Shown one piece after another: positions 6,172-10,973 of a stretch of DNA of 10,973 nucleotides. The stretch comes from Mailhella sp. (GTDB taxonomy: Bacteria; Desulfobacterota; Desulfovibrionia; Desulfovibrionales; Desulfovibrionaceae): positions 1 through 10,973 of the forward strand of contig JAGAZG010000140.1 of the NCBI GenBank assembly GCA_017940105.1, written 5' to 3'. Position 1 is the stretch's first letter. Each line of letters opens with the position of its first letter. The notes below the pieces were generated by a model. The model worked only from the letters and a program-made list of their open reading frames with translations, had not been told where the DNA came from and did not search any database. The translations under genes and the position numbers were made by a program.

Positions 6172-6285
6172 CTCTTCCTGCTCATCGACTGCAACAACTT
6201 TTACGCAAGCTGTGAGCGCCTTTTCCGTCCAGACCTGGTGAACAAACCGGTCACGGTGTTCTCGAACAACGACGGTAATGATTGA
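6172..6285 (+). pseudogene. umuC: Truncated umuC (DNA polymerase V, N-terminal remnant)
   Basis: The frame reads LFLLIDCNNFYASCERLFRP and then DLVNKPVTVFSNNDG before a stop at 6283-6285. This is the very start of the Y-family DNA polymerase UmuC: the catalytic Asp in LIDCNNFYASCE and the F/S-N-N-D-G turn are diagnostic. Intact UmuC has about 420 residues; here only about 35 remain, and homology ends at 6276 exactly after NNDG. There is no in-frame ATG at the front: an ATG at 6152 (M-P-T-L-P-G) lies in another frame, so a frameshift or loss of the start is also possible. No umuD is nearby. Reading is by motif recognition; function is certainly lost. Confidence 0.85.
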
Positions 6286-6354
6286 AACAATCTTCTGAAT
6301 TGACGCTGCCGGAGCAAATAAGGCGAGCTGTAAGCAGACAGGGGAGCTCTGCAA

Positions 6355-7116
6355 TCACAAAGCGTATTCTGGCCTGCCCTGTTCCATAGCACTGACCATG
6401 CTTCCGTACCGGTTCAACAATGGCAAAAGGTCAGGAGTCATGCTGATAGGCGGAAAAGTATCATCATAATGATCCAGCACAACACGCTTAGGCTTGAGCC
6501 GGGTGATCGACTTCACAGCTGGCAAAAAATTCTCAGCCCAGCCGTTGTAAGGCAAAACAAGAAGGTCAGCCTCCGATGGATATTCCACGTCGTCCCGAAG
6601 ATTCAGACTGCCCATCACGGATATGCTCTTATTTTCCGCTTCAAGATGGTAAAAAACAGTCTCATCGTGTTCTCTGCAAATCAAATGCTCCTTGAAAATA
6701 TACGGCAGGTTGTACCTGAAAGGCGATTTCAGCGCATGAATCGCCCGTACAGGGGAAAACCACGGAAGGCGTGCATGACGCCCGGCAAAGACATGCACAG
6801 CAAACCCGTTAATATGCAATATCTGTCCAGGACATATCAGAATCAGACTTTTCCAGGGAACGCCTTTTTTATGCAGCGTTTTGAGCGGCGTCTGGGTACA
6901 GTATACTCTCGCAGATGGATTGCGCCGTACCACAGCCGGAATGCATGATATGTGGTCGAAGTGTCCGTGCGTCACAAGGATGTGCGTAAAACCGTCAAAA
7001 TCCCCAATAGTTACACATGACTTAGTTCCTGCAAGCGGAACAAAAGGATCAAAAAGCAGGCGTCCGGCGGCGCAACCTGCCTCTATGGTTGCTGTTCCAT
7101 GCCAAGTCACATACAT
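6355..7116 (-). CDS. MBL-fold metallo-hydrolase
   Basis: 253-residue metallo-beta-lactamase-fold hydrolase, probably cytoplasmic and with two metal ions. The fold opens at once with MYVTWHGTATIEAG and GRLLFDPF. The metal motif HGHFDH (H-x-H-x-D-H) stands at 50-55 after FDGFTHILVT, a further candidate ligand His114 in AGRHA, and a C-terminal DHYDD with His216. Around GSLNL, where many relatives have a bridging Asp, this protein has none, a trait I associate with the UlaG/RomA-like side of the superfamily. The substrate is unknown. The open frame extends to 7314, but the fold begins at ATG 7116, so I start there; its ribosome site (GCGGGAC) is weak. It follows the alpha/beta hydrolase on the same strand by 97 nt, possibly co-transcribed. 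Confidence 0.83.
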   Translation of the reverse strand: MYVTWHGTATIEAGCAAGRLLFDPFVPLAGTKSCVTIGDFDGFTHILVTHGHFDHISCIPAVVRRNPSARVYCTQTPLKTLHKKGVPWKSLILICPGQILHINGFAVHVFAGRHARLPWFSPVRAIHALKSPFRYNLPYIFKEHLICREHDETVFYHLEAENKSISVMGSLNLRDDVEYPSEADLLVLPYNGWAENFLPAVKSITRLKPKRVVLDHYDDTFPPISMTPDLLPLLNRYGSMVSAMEQGRPEYAL

Positions 7117-7150
7117 TGTCCCGCTCTTCAAACGACGCTCTGCTTCTTTG

Positions 7151-7164
7151 ATTTCGATCGAAAT
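7151..7164. promoter_or_regulatory. 14-bp perfect palindrome upstream of the MBL gene
   Basis: ATTTCGATCGAAAT is fully self-complementary with no spacer and lies 35 bp before the MBL-fold start, in the gap between the two minus-strand hydrolases. It could be an operator; nothing else in the sequence supports a role. Confidence 0.25.
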
Positions 7165-7213
7165 TTTGTAAATCCAGGACGCATGAGAAACGTATCCTCC
7201 CTGCATCCTCAGG

Positions 7214-7891
7214 CTACATCTCAAATACCAGATCACTCTTGAGCAACCAGGCAGCATGCCAGTAGTCCACGATGCTGTGACCGGAATCGATATCGTACAA
7301 GCGAGCCACACCATTCCAGTAAGCTCGTGCCAGCTGTGAATTCAAAAGCTCGTCATGTGTGCCCAAGAAAATATCACGTGCAGGAATTTTCGAGGCATCG
7401 CACTGAACAGGCGTCATTCCACAGGCTTTCTCTACGTCGCCTGCAGAGTCAACGGCAATGCGACATTCTTCCTGCCAAATGGTATTGTGCCAGGGGCGAG
7501 GGTCAGGCGCAGCAGCATAAGAAAGCAAGATCTCGTGGGAAAAATCCCACGCTATTCCATCAGTAAACCGTGTATTTTTACCGATGAAGCGCTCTAACTG
7601 GACAGCCGGATAGATGACTGGATTCCATGCAACCACATGACAAATTGCCGGATGCCGCAAGTTGAGAGCAAAAAATCCTCCCAACGAAGAGCCCATAAGG
7701 CAGATGCGGTCAATCTTGGGATCGATCTTTTCAAGTATTTGCCGCCGGATATCAGATAGACACTGTACAAAAGGCAGGGAATAATCGCATTGAGGACGAA
7801 TAATCGGCTGCTGCAAAAGTTGTTCCAGCAACCTGCCCGATCTGCTTTCAGCACCGCTGTTGAAACCATGTATGTAAACGAAGCTGTCCAT
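7214..7891 (-). CDS. YqiA/UPF0227-like alpha/beta-hydrolase
   Basis: 225-residue small esterase-type hydrolase of the YqiA/YcfP group, cytoplasmic. It begins with the family's opening strand and oxyanion loop, FVYIHGFNSG (4-13), then RSGRLLEQL, and has the nucleophile elbow G-S-S-L-G-G with Ser69, a catalytic Asp180 in GTHDEL and His205 in DSGHS. The WNPVIYP stretch (89-95) corresponds to the conserved V-N-P-A-V/I block after the elbow. YqiA has thioesterase/esterase activity in vitro, but the physiological substrate is unclear. ATG 7891 is chosen because AGGA stands 8 nt before it and the fold begins there; ATG 7924 with GGAAGGA close by is an alternative adding 11 residues. First gene of a possible two-gene unit with the MBL-fold protein. 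Confidence 0.8.
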   Translation of the reverse strand: MDSFVYIHGFNSGAESRSGRLLEQLLQQPIIRPQCDYSLPFVQCLSDIRRQILEKIDPKIDRICLMGSSLGGFFALNLRHPAICHVVAWNPVIYPAVQLERFIGKNTRFTDGIAWDFSHEILLSYAAAPDPRPWHNTIWQEECRIAVDSAGDVEKACGMTPVQCDASKIPARDIFLGTHDELLNSQLARAYWNGVARLYDIDSGHSIVDYWHAAWLLKSDLVFEM

Positions 7892-8051
7892 GGGCATTAT
7901 CCTATAGACATACGTATTCTCCATCAAGTCCTTCCAAGCTTCTGCACAATACTTGAAAACTGTGTGTTTGCGATGTATTTCAGGATTATCAAATTGCCAT
8001 CAGAAGCAATGACGTATCTTTCTTGTTTGAAGTTTTATTTATCGCTGTCTA

Positions 8052-8381
8052 CTATTCCAAACCTTTCTCTTGCAGGCAGGAGAGAGCCAGTTTATAAATT
8101 TTCCCGTTGCTTTTCTCCTGCATGAGAAAATGAGAATTGCCCTTGATACCAATATCCTGCATATGAACCAGCCTGGCATCGCCGCCGTGGCGATTGGCTG
8201 TCTCCACAAACAGATATGCCATGGCGTATTCCGCTACCCATTAATCCCCTCAAACGTTTTCCGAGCCGATCTTGATGTAGTCACCGTCATAGAAAATGAT
8301 CGGCATCTTGGTAAGCTTCAGGAAATCATCCATTGCACTCCGGCAGACGATTACGCCGAAGGCAAAATGTACAGTAGGGAA
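8052..8381 (-). pseudogene. C-terminal remnant of an alpha/beta-hydrolase esterase with two in-frame stops
   Basis: Read on the minus strand in one frame, the segment gives MDDFLKLTKMPIIFYDGDYI, then KIGSENV, a TGA (8252-8250), GD, a TAA (8243-8241), and then W-V-A-E-Y-A-M-A...ANRHGGDARLVHMQDIGIKGNSHF, ending QEKGLE at the TAG 8054-8052. This is the last third of the esterase group with DFLKLTK.P...YYGD and HGGD...LPEIGIKGNTHF, where the final His (here His in GNSHF) is the catalytic base. The frame is preserved across both stops, so they look like point changes (probably Gly to TGA, Lys/Gln to TAA). Everything before the acid-residue region is missing: the plus-strand membrane-protein gene begins at 8384. 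Known members are about 300-380 residues and often exported. Confidence 0.75.
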
Positions 8382-8383
8382 AC

Positions 8384-8602
8384 ATGAAAAAAATGCTGTT
8401 GCTTGTTGGTGTTACAATTATGATTGCCGGAGCATTATCTCTGTTATACGCCGCACTGAATCTGTTTGGATTCTACCATGTGCTTGACGGTTCAGCAGAG
8501 CTTTATATCAGCTTGCACAGAAGAATGATCATTTTTGGAGTAACTGGAATTTTTCTTGTGATGTTTGGAGCAATATGCTTTATAATTCGCTCCAAAGTAT
8601 AA
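8384..8602 (+). CDS. Small two-helix membrane protein, unknown
   Basis: 72 residues, almost all membrane: a first hydrophobic helix at about 4-29, a loop with HVLDGSAELYISLHRR (32-47), and a second helix at 48-68 ending RSKV. By the positive-inside pattern both ends (MKK and RSKV) would be cytoplasmic, though the R-R before helix two weakens this. No family recognised. The start has TAGGGA 6 nt upstream. The gene abuts the broken end of the esterase remnant on the other strand, so it may have come with the event that truncated the esterase. A second plus-strand gene begins 42 nt downstream. Confidence 0.55.
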   Translation: MKKMLLLVGVTIMIAGALSLLYAALNLFGFYHVLDGSAELYISLHRRMIIFGVTGIFLVMFGAICFIIRSKV

Positions 8603-8644
8603 ATTGGACTCTGCCGCGAGTCATGGCAGCACAAGGGAGGGAGC

Positions 8645-8968
8645 ATGGTGAAAACAGAAAAACACGGCAACAACTGGACGGCTTATTATGATTCTGATGC
8701 AAAGCGATATTTCGCATGTATCATGTACACCAGCCGCGAGGGACGAGAGCAGTACGACTACGAAATAACACAAGATATGTACGTGCGGCTCGGCAGCTTC
8801 AGCGAAGACACGGAAAACGAAAGGCTGATCAAAACCGCGAAAATGATATATTCGTTCGAAAACACGATGTACGGCACTCTGGGACCAGAGAGGATGGTTT
8901 GGGATGAAGAAGCCCATGAAGCGATGCTCGGACATGAACAGAAGAAAAATATGAAAGGTGACGCGTAG
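8645..8968 (+). CDS. Acidic small protein, unknown
   Basis: 107 residues, soluble, no signal peptide. I recognise no family. Visible features: an opening with alternating aromatic and charged residues (NNWTAYYDSDAKRYFACIMY), a middle acidic helix (SFSEDTENERLIKTAKMIYSF, about 51-71), and a charged C-terminus rich in Glu, His and Lys. One Cys (25). The start is well supported by GGGAGG 4 nt before ATG. It lies 42 nt after the small membrane protein on the same strand and could be co-transcribed with it. Coding is supported mainly by the strong ribosome site and an open frame with ordinary composition. Confidence 0.6.
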   Translation: MVKTEKHGNNWTAYYDSDAKRYFACIMYTSREGREQYDYEITQDMYVRLGSFSEDTENERLIKTAKMIYSFENTMYGTLGPERMVWDEEAHEAMLGHEQKKNMKGDA

Positions 8969-9081
8969 CGCCAAGGTATACCCTAAACGGTTGCGGCAGC
9001 CACAAAAAACGCCAGTAGCGAGCCGCTTGCAGATCACGCATTCGCGTAACCCCATTTATGAAAAATAACCGGCGTGATGTA

Positions 9082-9110
9082 TTGACATTTTCACTAGTTG
9101 GCTTATTTAC
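9082..9110 (+). promoter_or_regulatory. Promoter of the ArsR-family gene
   Basis: A perfect -35 TTGACA (9082-9087) with a weak -10 within TTATTTAC, about TATTTA at 9104-9109 after 16 bp. The -10 lies inside the inverted repeat at 9098-9117, as expected for a promoter closed by its own repressor. Confidence 0.5.
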
Positions 9111-9117
9111 CAAATAA
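9098..9117. promoter_or_regulatory. ArsR operator, copy 1
   Basis: TTGGCTTATTTACCAAATAA contains TTGG-N8-CCAA, an A/T-centred inverted repeat overlapping the -10 region of the ArsR gene. The same TTGG-CT-N6-CCAA arrangement recurs at 9481-9500 before the permease. The shared layout makes it the likely binding site of the repressor. Confidence 0.55.
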
Positions 9118-9132
9118 CAAAAGAGAAATCAT

Positions 9133-9456
9133 ATGGACGCATACAAGCAGTACATCTCAGCGCAGGCAAAGATATTCAAGGCACTCGGCCACCCTTCCCG
9201 GCTGCTCATGGTCGATGCAATGCGCTCTGGTGAAAAATGCGTCTGTGAGTTACAGGCTCTTACAGGAGCTGACATGTCCACAGTTTCAAAGCATCTTTCC
9301 CTGCTTAAAGATGCCGGGGTCGTAAGCGCGGAAAAACGCGGGACCAATATTTACTACCGGCTTTCACTCTGCTGCCTGGACAATTTTCTGGCATGCACTT
9401 CAGAAATGATACAAGATCGTATCCTGAAGCAATACGCGATGATCCAGAACCGATAA
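9133..9456 (+). CDS. ArsR/SmtB-family metal-responsive repressor
   Basis: 107-residue winged helix-turn-helix repressor that should leave its operator when it binds a metal or metalloid. Order: helix KIFKALGHPSRLLMVDAM (13-30), the metal-binding C-V-C-E-L (36-40) in the alpha3 position typical of ArsR-type As(III)/Sb(III) or thiophilic-metal sensors, recognition helix TGADMSTVSKHLSLLKDAGVV (44-64), and the wing EKRGTNIYYRL (67-77). Extra cysteines at 80, 81 and 88 could complete a metal site. The start is set by the AGAGA upstream and the family's usual N-terminus. It lies 66 nt before a permease gene on the same strand, and both carry the same inverted repeat upstream, so the pair forms one regulated unit. 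Which metal is sensed cannot be decided. Confidence 0.92.
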   Translation: MDAYKQYISAQAKIFKALGHPSRLLMVDAMRSGEKCVCELQALTGADMSTVSKHLSLLKDAGVVSAEKRGTNIYYRLSLCCLDNFLACTSEMIQDRILKQYAMIQNR

Positions 9457-9480
9457 TAGAGCATTTTTTTGATCTTTTAT

Positions 9481-9500
9481 TTGGCTATTTTGCCAATAAG
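9481..9500. promoter_or_regulatory. ArsR operator, copy 2
   Basis: TTGGCTATTTTGCCAATAAG has the same TTGG-N8-CCAA core as 9098-9117. It lies 42 bp before the permease start, in the 66-bp gap after the repressor gene. A weak promoter (TTGGCT at 9481, ACTAAT at 9505-9510, 18 bp apart) would overlap it. Confidence 0.5.
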
Positions 9501-9522
9501 ACATACTAATAAGGAGCGCATT

Positions 9523-10605
9523 ATGGCCTGCACATGCAACTCATCTCGAACAGTTGATACGGGGTTCAGCAAGACGAGATATGCGCTGACCATATTTTTG
9601 GCTTTAACGTCATGGGTCTTGGCTTATGCCATGCTCATTCCTGTTTCACAATGGATAGCGCATGACTTGCTGAGGATGGAAAAAGGTTCCCGCCTGGGCG
9701 ATGCCGCGTCATTCTTCTTCTATGACGCTCCCAAGATCCTGCTGTTGCTCGTGCTCATGGTGTATCTCATTTCTTGGCTCCGGGCAGGCGTGAATGCAGA
9801 GCGCATACGGAATCTCCTCTCCGGCAGGGCGAGGAGTCTGGGCTATATCCTTGCCGCCGGCTTCGGGGCGGTTTCTCCGTTCTGCTCCTGCTCCACCATA
9901 CCGCTTTTTCTGGGATTCGTCAGCGCCCGCATCCCAATAGGGATCACCATGGCATTCTTGATCACGTCGCCAATCATCAATGAAGTGGCGGTGATCCTGC
10001 TATGGGGGCTTCTGGGATGGAAGTTTGCCGTAACCTATGTGGCGGTGGGCATGTTCGCCGGCATCGCCGGGGGGATCATCATGGATGCCCTTCACGCGGA
10101 ACGATGGCTCCAGCCTGTATTCCGGAAGGAGCAGCTGCTGATCGCTCCGATTCACACCATGCGGCAGAACAAGATCAGCCTGGCGAAGCGCCATGTCTTT
10201 GCAGCTTCGGAAATGAAGAGCATTTTCCGCAAGGTGTGGGCATGGGTGCTCCTGGGCGTAGCCGTCGGCGCGGGTCTGCATGGCTATGTGCCGCAAAACT
10301 GGTTTGCGGAACATCTGGGCGCAGGACAGTGGTGGTCTGTTCCTTTTGCGGTGGGAGCGGGCATCCCTCTGTACACCAATGCGACAGGCATAGTGCCCGT
10401 CATGGAAAGCTTTCTTGCCAAAGGACTGCCCATCGGCACGACGCTGGCCTTCTGCATGAGCGCCGTGGCGGTGAGCCTGCCGGAGTTCATGATACTCAAG
10501 CAGGTCATGACATGGAAGCTGATAGCGCTGTTCGTCGCCATGCTTCTGGCCATGTTCTCACTTGCCGGCTGGTTCCTCAATGCCGCGCAGGCATTCATCT
10601 TCTAA
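9523..10605 (+). CDS. COG0701 (ArsP/SO0444-type) permease
   Basis: 360-residue inner-membrane permease, predicted to export a metal, metalloid or organoarsenical. About eight hydrophobic helices are visible. The signature is F-C-S-C-S-T-I-P at 120-127, followed by FVSARIPIGITMAFLITSPIINEVAV. The second half repeats the layout with GIPLYTNATGIVPVMESFL and GLPIGTTLAFCMSAVAVSLPE, the internal duplication typical of PF03773 permeases. The first residues, MACTCN, give a C-x-C at 3-5 that could hold a metal before the first helix. The start is ATG 9523 with AAGGAG 6 nt upstream; an in-frame ATG at 9469 lies before the operator and has no ribosome site. The ArsR repressor immediately upstream and the duplicated operator point to metal-induced expression. 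No small thioredoxin partner, common beside this family, follows. Confidence 0.9.
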   Translation: MACTCNSSRTVDTGFSKTRYALTIFLALTSWVLAYAMLIPVSQWIAHDLLRMEKGSRLGDAASFFFYDAPKILLLLVLMVYLISWLRAGVNAERIRNLLSGRARSLGYILAAGFGAVSPFCSCSTIPLFLGFVSARIPIGITMAFLITSPIINEVAVILLWGLLGWKFAVTYVAVGMFAGIAGGIIMDALHAERWLQPVFRKEQLLIAPIHTMRQNKISLAKRHVFAASEMKSIFRKVWAWVLLGVAVGAGLHGYVPQNWFAEHLGAGQWWSVPFAVGAGIPLYTNATGIVPVMESFLAKGLPIGTTLAFCMSAVAVSLPEFMILKQVMTWKLIALFVAMLLAMFSLAGWFLNAAQAFIF

Positions 10606-10625
10606 CGCGCGTTTACTTTGTAACC

Positions 10626-10647
10626 GCCAGCCGACCACTCGGCTGGC
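10626..10647. terminator. Hairpin between convergent genes
   Basis: GCCAGCCGA-CCAC-TCGGCTGGC is a perfect 9-bp GC-rich stem with a 4-nt loop, 20 nt after the permease stop and facing the convergent Sel1 gene. There is no T-run on either side, so it may be a rho-assisted terminator or a 3'-end stabilising structure that serves both strands. Confidence 0.5.
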
Positions 10648-10685
10648 AGTACAGAACGGCGATATCGATACTCGGCGTCTGCATG

Positions 10686-10973
10686 TCATGGAAGGCGATC
10701 ATCGTAAGCTGGAGCCCCTTCTCTGGTCCAGTTGAGTTCGCGATACTTTACGCACCCTTGCTGCAAACCGTTTTCGCAGGCTCTGCCATACCATTCCTGC
10801 GCTTTGCGCAGGTCTCGAAACACCCCTTCACCATTGTTATACATAACGCCAAGGTTGTACTGAGCCAGGCTATGCTCCTGCGCAGCAGCCTTTTCCCACA
10901 AGGATCGGGCTGCCGTGTAATCCTGGCATACGCCCTGTGCGTTATAATACATCAACCCCAGTCTGAACTGTGC
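10686..10973 (-). CDS. Sel1-repeat protein, C-terminal 95 residues (partial)
   Basis: The end of a tetratricopeptide-like (Sel1) repeat protein; such repeats are scaffolds for protein-protein contacts and are often exported. Two repeats are visible: AQFRLGLMYYNAQGV...A-R-S-L-W-E-K-A-A at residues 1-24 of the visible part, and AQYNLGVMYNNGEGV...A-Q-E-W-Y-G-R-A-C at about 37-60. Each has the A-x-x-x-L-G-x-M-Y-x-x-G/A-x-G-V consensus. After the second repeat comes a 30-residue tail (CVKYRELNWTREGAPAYDDRLP) with no further repeat. The frame is open to the right edge without interruption, so the gene start and any signal peptide are outside the window. Confidence 0.88.
   Translation of the reverse strand, partial: AQFRLGLMYYNAQGVCQDYTAARSLWEKAAAQEHSLAQYNLGVMYNNGEGVFRDLRKAQEWYGRACENGLQQGCVKYRELNWTREGAPAYDDRLP

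Noticed and set aside
6279..6291. GATTG-AAA-CAATC small hairpin next to the umuC break
   Set aside because: Five-base stem with a 3-nt loop is common by chance and lacks a T-run; no target duplication or inverted repeat partner was seen that would mark an insertion sequence.
8130..8387. Plus-strand frame starting MRIALDTNIL, which looks like a PIN-domain toxin start
   Set aside because: Only the first ten residues resemble a PIN domain; the rest does not, and the opposite strand encodes the esterase remnant whose conserved residues explain these bases.

Overview
The window reads as a loosely packed accessory stretch of a Gram-negative bacterial chromosome with moderate GC. Signs are two exported proteins with Sec-type signal peptides, well-formed Shine-Dalgarno sites, a sigma70-like TTGACA-17-CATAAT promoter, a hicAB toxin-antitoxin pair, a LysR regulator and Sel1 repeats. 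The mix (TIGR04076-type protein, ArsR plus COG0701 permease, UmuC remnant) would suit a host-associated Desulfovibrionaceae-like organism, but this is a guess from gene content, not a demonstrated placement.

Layout. 1-447 (minus): hicA and hicB, overlapping by ATGA, with hicB running off the left edge. 809-1288 (plus): a GNAT acetyltransferase. 1412-2555 (plus): a strong promoter carrying a direct repeat, an exported protein with a duplicated C-terminal motif, and a terminator. 2651-4015 (plus): a TIGR04076-type protein and an exported alpha/beta hydrolase. 4234-5232: a tiny well-initiated ORF that collides with the 3' end of a LysR regulator on the minus strand. 5233-5816: long non-coding stretch with an 18-bp inverted repeat. 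5817-6119 (plus): a small conserved protein of unknown function. 6172-6285: a 35-residue remnant of umuC. 6355-7891 (minus): two hydrolases (MBL-fold and YqiA-like alpha/beta). 8052-8381 (minus): C-terminal remnant of an esterase gene with two in-frame stops. 8384-8968 (plus): a two-helix membrane protein and an acidic protein without recognised family. 9082-10647 (plus): an ArsR-family repressor and a COG0701 permease, with a matching TTGG-N8-CCAA inverted repeat in front of each gene. 10686-10973 (minus): end of a Sel1-repeat protein.

The clearest functional unit is the ArsR/permease pair: the repressor probably controls itself and the permease through the shared operator, giving a metal- or metalloid-responsive efflux module. 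The hicAB pair is the other coherent unit. The centre (about 4.0-9.0 kb) mixes intact small genes with truncated ones (umuC, esterase, possibly the 27-residue ORF), the usual picture of a region with repeated gain and loss. I saw no CRISPR array, tRNA, rRNA or intact insertion sequence, and no convincing new multi-gene system.
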